Assembly (NCBI RefSeq): GCF_009911645.1
Contig: NZ_QWKI01000004.1
Location: 62,001-126,000 of the forward strand
DNA length: 64,000 nt
Reading direction: 5' to 3'
DNA from: Pseudoflavonifractor sp. 60
GTDB taxonomy: Bacteria > Bacillota > Clostridia > Oscillospirales > Oscillospiraceae
In this document: piece by piece, positions 8,687 through 15,521 of the stretch
Numbering within the stretch: position 1 is the stretch's first letter
Layout: each line of letters begins with the position of its first letter
Notes under the pieces: model-generated
What the model saw: the letters and a program-made list of their open reading frames with translations, nothing else
The model's database searches: none
Told to the model about the DNA's origin: nothing
Program-made: the position numbers and the translations under genes

Positions 8687-8721
8687 AAACGGCAGACGCT
8701 CCCCTGGAGGGTCTGCCGTTT
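8687..8721. repeat. 11-bp perfect inverted repeat
   Basis: AAACGGCAGAC (8687-8697) and GTCTGCCGTTT (8711-8721) with a 13-base loop, 47 bases after the stop of the small plus-strand gene. No T-run follows, so at most a weak terminator. Confidence 0.5.
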
Positions 8722-8794
8722 GCCGTCTTGCAGTATGGCCCTTCCAGGGGCTGTAGGGTTCAGTTGTGCGTATTCCACACCGCCATTTCTCCCA

Positions 8795-8835
8795 CAAAAA
8801 AATCAGGAAGCTCTCCATTTGAAGAGCTTCCTGAT
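8795..8835 (-). terminator. Intrinsic terminator of the uvrC-rsmD-coaD operon
   Basis: 13-bp perfect stem ATCAGGAAGCTCT / AGAGCTTCCTGAT with an 8-base loop. On the minus strand it is followed by seven T (plus-strand A run at 8796-8802), 12 bases after the last stop codon of the operon. Confidence 0.88.
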
Positions 8836-8846
8836 TCTTATGTTAC

Positions 8847-9374
8847 CTAATGCTCATCTGCCGCTGCGTCGTACACAGGCCGCGCCCCTGGAGCCGCAGG
8901 CTTTACCGTTGTGCTCGCCGCCGCAGCAGCCCGGAACCGGGAACGGGACTGCTTGATCTCATTATAGGCCTCGGCCACCGCCTCCTCGGTACGGCGCAGG
9001 GCGTCCTCGCAGTACTCGTTGGCGGAGCGCTTCAACTCCCGGCTGCGCTCCTCGGCCTGGCGCATCAGCTCGTTGGCCCGCTGGCGCGCCTGGAGCGCCA
9101 CCGTATCCGTGGCCAGCATCTGCTTGGCCTGGTCCTGGGCTGTGCGGACAATGGCCTCCGCCTTCCGCTTGGCCTCCTGCTCCATCTCCGCCCGGCGGGC
9201 CATCATTTTCCGGGCCTCGGTCAGCTCCATAGGGAACTGGCTGCGGATATCGTCGATCAGGTCCAGGGCCCGGTCCCGCTCAATGATGCACTTGTCATTG
9301 GTGAAGGGGGCGTTCTTCGCCTCGTCGATTATCTCAAAGAGCATATCCAACAGTTCTTCCACTCCGCTTGCCAT
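8847..9374 (-). CDS. Coiled-coil protein resembling V/F-type ATPase peripheral-stalk subunits
   Basis: 175 residues, almost entirely helical and charged, with heptad-like repeats rich in Ala, Glu, Arg and Gln from about residue 50 to 145, and an Ala/Pro-rich tail. The pattern resembles DivIVA-type or ATPase stalk (subunit B/H) coiled coils; no catalytic motif is seen and the matching ATPase genes are absent. It starts 4 bases after the coaD stop, so it is the last gene of the operon. The function is unknown; a structural or cell-division-related role is only a guess. Confidence 0.6.
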   Translation of the reverse strand: MASGVEELLDMLFEIIDEAKNAPFTNDKCIIERDRALDLIDDIRSQFPMELTEARKMMARRAEMEQEAKRKAEAIVRTAQDQAKQMLATDTVALQARQRANELMRQAEERSRELKRSANEYCEDALRRTEEAVAEAYNEIKQSRSRFRAAAAASTTVKPAAPGARPVYDAAADEH

Positions 9375-9378
9375 CGCT

Positions 9379-9876
9379 TCAGCCTTCCTTTCCTTCCATC
9401 TCTCTCATGCGCCGGTTTACATCGTCCACGATCTCCCGGGGGACCAGCCCTGTCAAGTCCGTCCCATACCGGGCCATCTCCTTTACAATGGTAGAGCTGA
9501 GATAGGTGTATTTTTCGCTGGACGCCAAAAACATGGTCTCCAGCCTGGGGTTCAGGTGCCGGTTGATGACCGCCATCTGCACCTCCTGCTCAAAGTCGGA
9601 TACCGCCCGCAGTCCCTTCACCACCACGTGGGCGCCCCGCCGCTTGGCGTAGGCCGCCAGCAGCTCGCTGGAGAAGTCCACCTCCACGTTGGGAAAGCGC
9701 TCGGTGGACTTCCGCAGAAGCTCCACCCGCTCCTCCGGGCTAAACATCCCCTTCTTCTTGGAGTTTACCATCACACACACGATCACCTTGTCAAAACAGG
9801 CGGCCGCCCGCTTGATGATGTTCAGGTGTCCCAGAGTCACCGGATCAAAGCTGCCCGGATAAATGGCTGCACTCAT
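9379..9876 (-). CDS. coaD: Phosphopantetheine adenylyltransferase
   Basis: 165 residues, the normal CoaD length. It transfers AMP from ATP to 4'-phosphopantetheine to give dephospho-CoA, the penultimate step of CoA synthesis. The nucleotidyltransferase motif is at the start (IYPGSFDPVTLGHLNII), with the TLGH signature, a conserved VVVKGLRAVSDFEQE segment near residue 84-100, and YLSSTIVKE near 122. The start at 9876 overlaps the rsmD stop in an ATGA, and rsmD-coaD adjacency is common in Firmicutes. Confidence 0.96.
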   Translation of the reverse strand: MSAAIYPGSFDPVTLGHLNIIKRAAACFDKVIVCVMVNSKKKGMFSPEERVELLRKSTERFPNVEVDFSSELLAAYAKRRGAHVVVKGLRAVSDFEQEVQMAVINRHLNPRLETMFLASSEKYTYLSSTIVKEMARYGTDLTGLVPREIVDDVNRRMREMEGKEG

Positions 9877-10442
9877 CGATTCACGCTCCCGGCCCGGCGG
9901 CAGACCGTCAGCTTGATCTGTCCATACCGGTACTCCCGCCCCGCCTCGTAAGGGGGCTCCAGCGCGGGGAGGGTCCACTCCATCCCGCTTTCGCACACTA
10001 TTATACCATATTCCCGGAGAATGTCAAATCTCGCAATCTTCTCCAGGCACTGCTTCAGCAGATCGGTTTTATAGGGCGGGTCCAGAAAGACGATATCAAA
10101 CCGCTCCCGGTTCAGGCAGGAGGTGAGAAAGGCCTGGGCCTCCCCCTGGACAAACCGGGACCGGTCCTCAAAGCGGCACAGCTTGATGTTCTCCCGCACC
10201 AGGGCGGCGGACTCCTTCCGCTGGTCCACAAAGGTACAGTGCTCCGCCCCCCGGGACAGGGCCTCCAGACCCAGCTGGCCGGTGCCCGCAAAGAGGTCCA
10301 GAACCCGCCGGCCCTCCAGCTCAAACTGGATGATGTTGAACAGGGATTCCTTCACCTTGTCGGTGGTGGGCCGGGTATCCACGCCCTGAGGCTCCCTTAA
10401 TTTGCGGCCCCTGGCGGAACCGGAGATAATACGCATTTCCAT
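9873..10442 (-). CDS. rsmD: 16S rRNA (guanine-966-N2)-methyltransferase
   Basis: 189 residues. It methylates G966 of 16S rRNA during small-subunit assembly. RIISGSARGRKL at the N-terminus, DTRPTTDKVKESLFN, the SAM-binding VLDLFAGTGQLGLEALSRGA and the catalytic DPPY in IVFLDPPYK are all present. It lies 6 bases downstream of uvrC and overlaps coaD by 4 bases, indicating translational coupling. Confidence 0.95.
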   Translation of the reverse strand: MEMRIISGSARGRKLREPQGVDTRPTTDKVKESLFNIIQFELEGRRVLDLFAGTGQLGLEALSRGAEHCTFVDQRKESAALVRENIKLCRFEDRSRFVQGEAQAFLTSCLNRERFDIVFLDPPYKTDLLKQCLEKIARFDILREYGIIVCESGMEWTLPALEPPYEAGREYRYGQIKLTVCRRAGSVNR

Positions 10443-10448
10443 CCTCCT

Positions 10449-12269
10449 TTACTGATTGGATTGAAAATAGTTGTACACCGCCTGAGCGGTATTTTTCGGC
10501 ACGGCCTCCTGGAGCTGCTCCAGGGTGGCCCCCTTAATGGCCTTCACCGTTTTAAAATGCTTCAACAGCTGCTGGCGGCGCTTCTCCCCCACCCCGGGTA
10601 TTTTGTCCAGGACGGAGGTTTTTACGTGCCCCGCCTGGAGCTGGCGGTGGTACTCAATGGCAAACCGGTGGGTCTCCTCCTGGATCTGTCCCACCAGGGC
10701 GAAAACAGCGGGGACCGACTGGATTCCAATCTCCCTGCCGTCGGGGCTGACCAGGGCCCGGGTGCGGTGGCGGTCGTCCTTCACCATGCCGTAGGCGGGA
10801 ATGTCCAGGTTCAGCGTCTCCAGGACCCGGGCGGCCACCTTCACATGCTCGTGGCCGCCGTCGATGAGGAGCAAATCCGGCTTGTCCGAAAATTTCTCGT
10901 CCCCGTCCAAATACCGGCGGAACCGGCGGGTCAGGACCTGCTCCATGGAGGCGTAGTCGTCGGGGCCGTCCATATCCTTCAGCTTGAACCGGCGGTAGTC
11001 CCGTTTCAGGGGCTTGCCGTCCACATAGACCACCATGGAGGCTACAATGTCGCTGGCCCCCGTGTTGGAAATGTCGTAGGACTCCATCCGCCGGGGGGGC
11101 TGCTCCAGGCCCAGCAGCCGGCCAAAGACCTCCAGCAGCTTGTTGCGCCGCTCCTCCCGGGTCGTGGCCCGCTCCACCTCTTCCCGGGCGTTCTGGTTGG
11201 CCAGCTTGATTAAATCCATTTTTGCCCCCCGCTGAGGGGTCACCAGCTCAACCCGGCAGCCCACCTGCTCTGACAGCATCCGCATCAGGGGCACCTGGTC
11301 GGGCAGCTCGCAGGGTGCCAAAATCTGTCTGGGCAGACGGGTCCGGCCCACGTAGTACTCCCGCAGCAGCGAGGACAGCACCGCCCCCTCCTCCTCCTCC
11401 ATGGGAGTTTCCAGCAGGTCGAAGTCCTTGGCGGCCAGCTCCCCGTCCACATAATGGAGGACCACGAAACAGCTCTTGGCCGTCCCCCGGAAGAAGCCGG
11501 TAACGTCGGTGTCCGCCAGGGAGCCGGCAATCACCTTCTGCCGCTTGCCCAGCAGCTCGATGGCAGCGATCCGGTCCCGGAGCTGGGCGGCCTGCTCAAA
11601 CCGCAGCTCCTCCGCCGCCCGCTCCATCTCTGCCGTCAGGTCCCGCTGCACGTCCTTAAAGCGGCCCTCCAGCAGGGACACCGCCTGGGCAATAGCCTGA
11701 TCGTGCTGCTCGCGCAGCTCCTCACCCCGGCAGTAGCCGTCGCACTTGCCCATGTGGAAATTGAGACAGGGCCGCTCCTTACCAATGTCCCGAGGAAACT
11801 TCTTCCCGCAGGAGGGCAGCCGCAGGGCAGAGCGCAGGGCGTCGATAATGCCCTGAGTACTGTGGCGGCTGGCGTAGGGGCCAAAGTACCGGGCGCCGTC
11901 CTCCGCCGCCTTGGCCGCCAGGGAGAACTTGGGGTAGGCCTCCCGGGACAGGCGGATATAGGGAAAGCCTTTGCTGTCCTTGAGAAGGATATTGTACCGG
12001 GGCTGGTGACGCTTGATGAGAGAGCACTCCAGTACCAGGGCCTCAAATTCGCTGTCGGCAATAATGACGTCGAAGTGGTCGATCTGGGACACCATGGCCC
12101 GGGTCTTCTCGGTGTGAGAGGCAGAGTCCTGAAAGTACTGGCTCACCCGGTTTTTCAGCGCCTTGGCCTTGCCCACATAAATCACGGTGCTCTGGGCGTC
12201 CTGCATGATATAGACACCCGGTTTCAGCGGCAGACTGTGGGCCTTCTCCTTCAATCCGTCAAAGGTCAC
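10449..12269 (-). CDS. uvrC: Excinuclease ABC subunit C
   Basis: 606 residues, full length. UvrC makes both incisions beside a UvrB-bound DNA lesion. The GIY-YIG nuclease domain is at the N-terminus (KPGVYIMQD and YVGKAKALKNRVSQYF, about residues 17-45). A UVR domain lies near residue 200-240, the RNase H-like second nuclease follows (ESYDISNTGASDIVASMV, LLIDGGHEHV), and the C-terminus has the HhH motif (IPGVGEKRRQQLLKHF). It heads an operon with rsmD and coaD. Confidence 0.97.
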   Translation of the reverse strand: MTFDGLKEKAHSLPLKPGVYIMQDAQSTVIYVGKAKALKNRVSQYFQDSASHTEKTRAMVSQIDHFDVIIADSEFEALVLECSLIKRHQPRYNILLKDSKGFPYIRLSREAYPKFSLAAKAAEDGARYFGPYASRHSTQGIIDALRSALRLPSCGKKFPRDIGKERPCLNFHMGKCDGYCRGEELREQHDQAIAQAVSLLEGRFKDVQRDLTAEMERAAEELRFEQAAQLRDRIAAIELLGKRQKVIAGSLADTDVTGFFRGTAKSCFVVLHYVDGELAAKDFDLLETPMEEEEGAVLSSLLREYYVGRTRLPRQILAPCELPDQVPLMRMLSEQVGCRVELVTPQRGAKMDLIKLANQNAREEVERATTREERRNKLLEVFGRLLGLEQPPRRMESYDISNTGASDIVASMVVYVDGKPLKRDYRRFKLKDMDGPDDYASMEQVLTRRFRRYLDGDEKFSDKPDLLLIDGGHEHVKVAARVLETLNLDIPAYGMVKDDRHRTRALVSPDGREIGIQSVPAVFALVGQIQEETHRFAIEYHRQLQAGHVKTSVLDKIPGVGEKRRQQLLKHFKTVKAIKGATLEQLQEAVPKNTAQAVYNYFQSNQ

Positions 12270-12294
12270 GGTACCCCTCCTCTCTTGGGGAATA

Positions 12295-12324
12295 TCAAAA
12301 AAGGCACCGCTGCGCGGCGCCTTT
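12295..12324 (-). terminator. Intrinsic terminator after the HPr gene
   Basis: Minus-strand stem AAAGGCGCCGC / GCGGTGCCTTT followed by a run of T, 16 bases after the HPr stop and before uvrC, separating the two transcripts. Confidence 0.8.
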
Positions 12325-12339
12325 CATGTTTCGCGGTGT

Positions 12340-12603
12340 TTACTCGGAGAAATCGGAAGAAATCATTTTGTAGAGGGCCTCGACCGCTTCCTTCTCATCC
12401 GGACCATCAGCAATCAGCTTGATAGGAGTGCCCTTTACGATGCCAAGAGACAGAACGCCCAGCAGACTCTTTGCGTTGACCCGGCGCTCCTCCTTCTCAA
12501 CCCAGATGGAACTCTTGAACTCGTTGGCCTTCTGGATGAAAAATGTAGCGGGTCTGGCATGGAGACCGACCTGGTTGTTTACGACGGCTTCCTGACTATA
12601 CAT
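12340..12603 (-). CDS. ptsH: HPr phosphocarrier protein
   Basis: 87 residues. It carries phosphate from PEP via enzyme I to the sugar-specific EII proteins of the phosphotransferase system. Phospho-acceptor His15 is in VGLHARPATFF, and Ser46, the HPr-kinase site used in Firmicutes catabolite repression, is in NAKSLLGVLSLG. The start at 12603 is chosen because GGAGG lies 8 bases upstream and this gives the canonical His15/Ser46 numbering. Monocistronic, with its own promoter and terminator. Since both residues are present it should be HPr rather than Crh (which lacks His15). Confidence 0.92.
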   Translation of the reverse strand: MYSQEAVVNNQVGLHARPATFFIQKANEFKSSIWVEKEERRVNAKSLLGVLSLGIVKGTPIKLIADGPDEKEAVEALYKMISSDFSE

Positions 12604-12640
12604 ATCGCGTACCTCCGCCCTATAATTAGGATGTGTGCTT

Positions 12641-12670
12641 AGCATACCAGATTTATCCCGGTTTCGTCAA
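12641..12670 (-). promoter_or_regulatory. Promoter of the HPr gene
   Basis: On the minus strand TTGACG (12670-12665), 18-base spacer, TATGCT (12646-12641), about 38 bases before the start codon. Confidence 0.65.
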
Positions 12671-13006
12671 TGGACAATTGCACAAATATTACTGCAATTT
12701 TAGCTGAATTTTACGGCTGTTCTATGGGATTTCACTCTACTTTTTCCATTTCCCGCCGGAAACAGGCATTGTTTCCAGTATTCCACAGCTTTTTCTCAAC
12801 AAAACGCCGGGGAACATCTCCCCCTGCATTTTCGTCATTTTCACTTCATTTTCACCGCCGTTCCGGTGCGCTTCTGTCCAAAATGGAGGTCCTGTGTTTC
12901 TTTTTGCTGTCTGCTGTGAGAAAATCAAGGGAGGACAAGAAAAAAACTCCCATTTTGTGACCTCTGCCCTGGCGGATTCGTTTTATCTGTGAAAGGAGGT
13001 TGAGTA
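12671..13006. other. Intergenic stretch without a recognisable gene
   Basis: A/T-richer than its neighbours, pyrimidine-rich on the plus strand, with several TTTTC repeats near 12830-12850. A plus-strand frame of 96 codons at 12670 has no ribosome site and no family resemblance. The region should contain the promoter of the downstream ECF sigma gene, but I see no convincing sigma-A or ECF hexamer pair; AAAGGAGG before 13007 is the only clear signal. Confidence 0.5.
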
Positions 13007-13483
13007 ATGAAACAACCCATCAGCCCGTCCCAGCTTGAAGCGGCCTACGACGCCTATGGCGCTGCGGTTTACCGGCTGGCCATGGTCTTTCTCAGGCAGC
13101 ACGCCGATGCGGAGGACATGACTCAGGAGGTCTTTTGCCGCCTGTTTGATCGCTCCCCTGCCTTCACAGATGAGGAGCACAAAAAGCGGTGGCTCCTTCA
13201 AGTGACGGCCAACCTGTGCCGGGACCAGCTGCGGAGCTTCTGGCGCAGACAGGTCACGGAGCTGGAGGACACCCTCCCCGCTGCGCCTCCTCAGGAGCTG
13301 GAAGCCCTTAGTGCGGTGCTGGGCCTGCCGGAAAAGTACCGGCTGCCAATCCATCTCCATTATTACGAGGGCTACTCAGTGGCGGAGATTGGGGAAATCC
13401 TCAAGCTGGGCCAGTCGGCAGTCAAAATGCGGCTGAAGCGGGGCCGTGATTTGCTGAAAATCGAATTGGAGGTGTCCCCATGA
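13007..13483 (+). CDS. ECF-type RNA polymerase sigma factor
   Basis: 158 residues, the length of an extracytoplasmic-function sigma factor. Region 2 is seen as YRLAMVFLRQHADAEDMTQEVFCRLF (DAED-QEVF signature) and region 4 as LPEKYRLPIHLHYYEGYSVAEIGEIL with a helix-turn-helix ending KMRLKRGRDLL. A very good AAAGGAGG ribosome site precedes the ATG. It overlaps the next gene in an ATGA, and that gene encodes a membrane protein that is probably its regulator. The stimulus and regulon are unknown. Confidence 0.92.
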   Translation: MKQPISPSQLEAAYDAYGAAVYRLAMVFLRQHADAEDMTQEVFCRLFDRSPAFTDEEHKKRWLLQVTANLCRDQLRSFWRRQVTELEDTLPAAPPQELEALSAVLGLPEKYRLPIHLHYYEGYSVAEIGEILKLGQSAVKMRLKRGRDLLKIELEVSP

Positions 13484-14925
13484 ACATCAACGACTACCGC
13501 CGGGGAATGGACCACATCGCCCCGGCTCCGGAATTGAAGGAGCGTATTATGAACAACTCAAGCCCAAGAAAACATGTCCCGGTCCGCCGGGCGGTCAACC
13601 TCCTGCTGGCGGCGGCCCTGGCTCTGGCCTGCCTGTGTACCGTGGCTTTGGCCGCCAGCCCGGAGCTGCGCACGGCAGTGCTGTCCTTCTTCCGCATGGA
13701 GGAACGGGAACAGGTGCCCAACAGCAGCGCCAATCCGGAGGGCCCCGACATCAGCCAGGCGGAGATCGGCCAGCTGGTCAAGGCCCAGTATGTCCGTCTG
13801 GATGACTACGGGTACGGCTTCTCCGGCGGCCTGGTCAACTACCTGACCTGGAGCAACGACTTCCAAACTCTTCTGGATGCCAAATTCTGGGAGATCAAAG
13901 GCAACGAGATGGTCCCGGTTGAGGTAGATTTGAAGACCGCTCCCATTGACATCACATTCAAGGGCATCCACTATCAGGGGGAGTTCTGGTGGTTCGTCCG
14001 GGACGGGCAGCTGTGCTACTTTACCGGGGAGAACAACTACAGATACGATGAAAACTCAAAGGCTGGTAGGCCGCTTTGGCAGCTCAATTCTATCCCCGAC
14101 CGCACCGATGCGGTGTTGCTCTATCTAAACCGAGGAGGATGGACGGATCTCGCCAGTTACCCCTTCCTCTATCACCTGGACACCGGGGAGGCGGAAGATA
14201 TTCTGGCGGGCACCGGCGTGGATGAACTGGAGCATTGCGCCAATCCCTATATCTGGAGAGAGGATATGCGGCGAGTATTAATCCAGTCCGGGTCCGGCTT
14301 GGACGAGGATATGAATTGGAACGTCGATACCTTGCTGTGCAACTTGGATGACGGCACGCTGGTCAAACTGGACGAGCTGGCAGGACTGGAAGCCTCCCTC
14401 ACCTTCCTGGAGGGGAACACGCTGCTTGTCTACGACTGCACCCGAAATGAAGAGGGAGTTGTCCAGGAGTTGGCAACCTATACCTATGATATTTCCACGG
14501 GCCACCTGGACCTCCTTTTGGATTGGTCCCCTAATTACATAAGTAAGCGCGAGGGACTGTTCTGTCTCGAGTACGGAGTATGTCTTGACATCTCGAAAAC
14601 GGGGCAGGTCCAGCTCATCGACCTGAGAACCGGGGAACGCACTCCGATAGAGGGTTTCACCTTTCAGGACGGGGACGACTTCATGCCAAATTCCTCCGGA
14701 ACCAAGCTGCTGTATTACTCCCCGGACTACTCCATCGACAGAGGCTTGGGTATCTCCAAACTCGGCGTAATCGACCTGGAAGCACGCACCTTCATCGCCT
14801 TCGACCGGGAGGGCTACGAGAAGCTGGATGAATACACCATTGATTGGTACGACGACAACACAGTGGGCATTCGCGCCCAGACCCAGGACGGCGAGACATA
14901 TTATATGCTTTTGTATCAGTTCTGA
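13480..14925 (+). CDS. Membrane-anchored probable anti-sigma partner with large extracellular domain
   Basis: 481 residues. A short cytoplasmic N-terminus (MNINDYRRGMDHIAPAPELK) precedes one membrane segment (about residues 38-56, VNLLLAAALALACLCTVALA), then about 420 extracellular residues rich in Asp, Tyr and Trp, with repeats such as LLYLNRGGW and YHLDTGEAEDIL that suggest a beta-propeller. There is no zinc anti-sigma motif. Coupling to the sigma gene by ATGA overlap is the main support for an anti-sigma or sensor role. Its 3' end overlaps the convergent gene at 14916 by 10 bases. Confidence 0.7.
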   Translation: MNINDYRRGMDHIAPAPELKERIMNNSSPRKHVPVRRAVNLLLAAALALACLCTVALAASPELRTAVLSFFRMEEREQVPNSSANPEGPDISQAEIGQLVKAQYVRLDDYGYGFSGGLVNYLTWSNDFQTLLDAKFWEIKGNEMVPVEVDLKTAPIDITFKGIHYQGEFWWFVRDGQLCYFTGENNYRYDENSKAGRPLWQLNSIPDRTDAVLLYLNRGGWTDLASYPFLYHLDTGEAEDILAGTGVDELEHCANPYIWREDMRRVLIQSGSGLDEDMNWNVDTLLCNLDDGTLVKLDELAGLEASLTFLEGNTLLVYDCTRNEEGVVQELATYTYDISTGHLDLLLDWSPNYISKREGLFCLEYGVCLDISKTGQVQLIDLRTGERTPIEGFTFQDGDDFMPNSSGTKLLYYSPDYSIDRGLGISKLGVIDLEARTFIAFDREGYEKLDEYTIDWYDDNTVGIRAQTQDGETYYMLLYQF

Positions 14926-15464
14926 GCTTCTGCGGCTTCCTTCCTCCGCCTGCGGAAAGCCCATAGCCCATACGCTCCAATGTAGCACAGCCCAACGCCC
15001 TGTCCAACGAAGGCGATTTTCCGCGCCCGGTCCAGGCCGCGCTGGAACTCCTCCTGGCTCTGGGGTCCCTCTCCCTCCTGGAAAAAGTGATAGCCCGCGT
15101 TCCGGACCATACCCAGGATGAAATTGGGTTTGTCATAGGCCCGGTAGACCTGCCGCCGGACGTGCTCTTTGTTTTCCACCGCCCGCTGAGCCTCCCGCTG
15201 GGACATCCTGCCCTCCCGGAAGCTCAGTCCGCTGCCGTCCACCGCCTCGTAGAACACATAGTGTTTGTCAACGCCCTTTCCCCGGGCTTGACATTTGTAC
15301 GCCTCAAACTCTATGACCCCCAGATCCTCATAGCCCTCTGCGCTGTACCAGGAGCTGGGAACCATAAACAGCAGAATGGTCATGGGAAGGAACAAGCCGA
15401 TGAGGAACGTAATGGCCAGCATTTCCTTTTTGGAATACACTCGTTCCTGTTTCTGTTTTTTCAT
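14916..15464 (-). CDS. Two-segment membrane protein of unknown function
   Basis: About 182 residues. One hydrophobic segment lies near residues 17-36 (AITFLIGLFLPMTILLFMVP), a soluble domain of about 110 residues follows, and a second segment lies near 157-172 (FVGQGVGLCYIGAYGLWAF), then a basic RRRRK tail. The start at 15464 follows a GAAAGAGAG ribosome site; longer in-frame starts lack one. It lies downstream of mutS2 behind a strong hairpin. No family recognised. Confidence 0.65.
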   Translation of the reverse strand: MKKQKQERVYSKKEMLAITFLIGLFLPMTILLFMVPSSWYSAEGYEDLGVIEFEAYKCQARGKGVDKHYVFYEAVDGSGLSFREGRMSQREAQRAVENKEHVRRQVYRAYDKPNFILGMVRNAGYHFFQEGEGPQSQEEFQRGLDRARKIAFVGQGVGLCYIGAYGLWAFRRRRKEAAEAQN

Positions 15465-15485
15465 CCGTTTTCTCTCTTTCAACCC

Positions 15486-15513
15486 AGTTCCCGCCCTGGA
15501 CAGGGCGGGAACT
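15486..15513. repeat. 13-bp perfect inverted repeat between mutS2 and the next gene
   Basis: AGTTCCCGCCCTG and its exact reverse complement separated by only two bases. No T-run follows on either strand. It lies 8 bases after the mutS2 stop and 21 bases before the next start, so it may act as a weak terminator or as an RNA 3'-end stabiliser. Confidence 0.7.
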
Positions 15514-15521
15514 GTCTGCAT

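Noticed and set aside
12670-12960. Plus-strand frame of 96 codons before the sigma factor gene
   Set aside because: No ribosome site, no recognisable family, unusual Ser/Phe/Arg composition; treated as non-coding.
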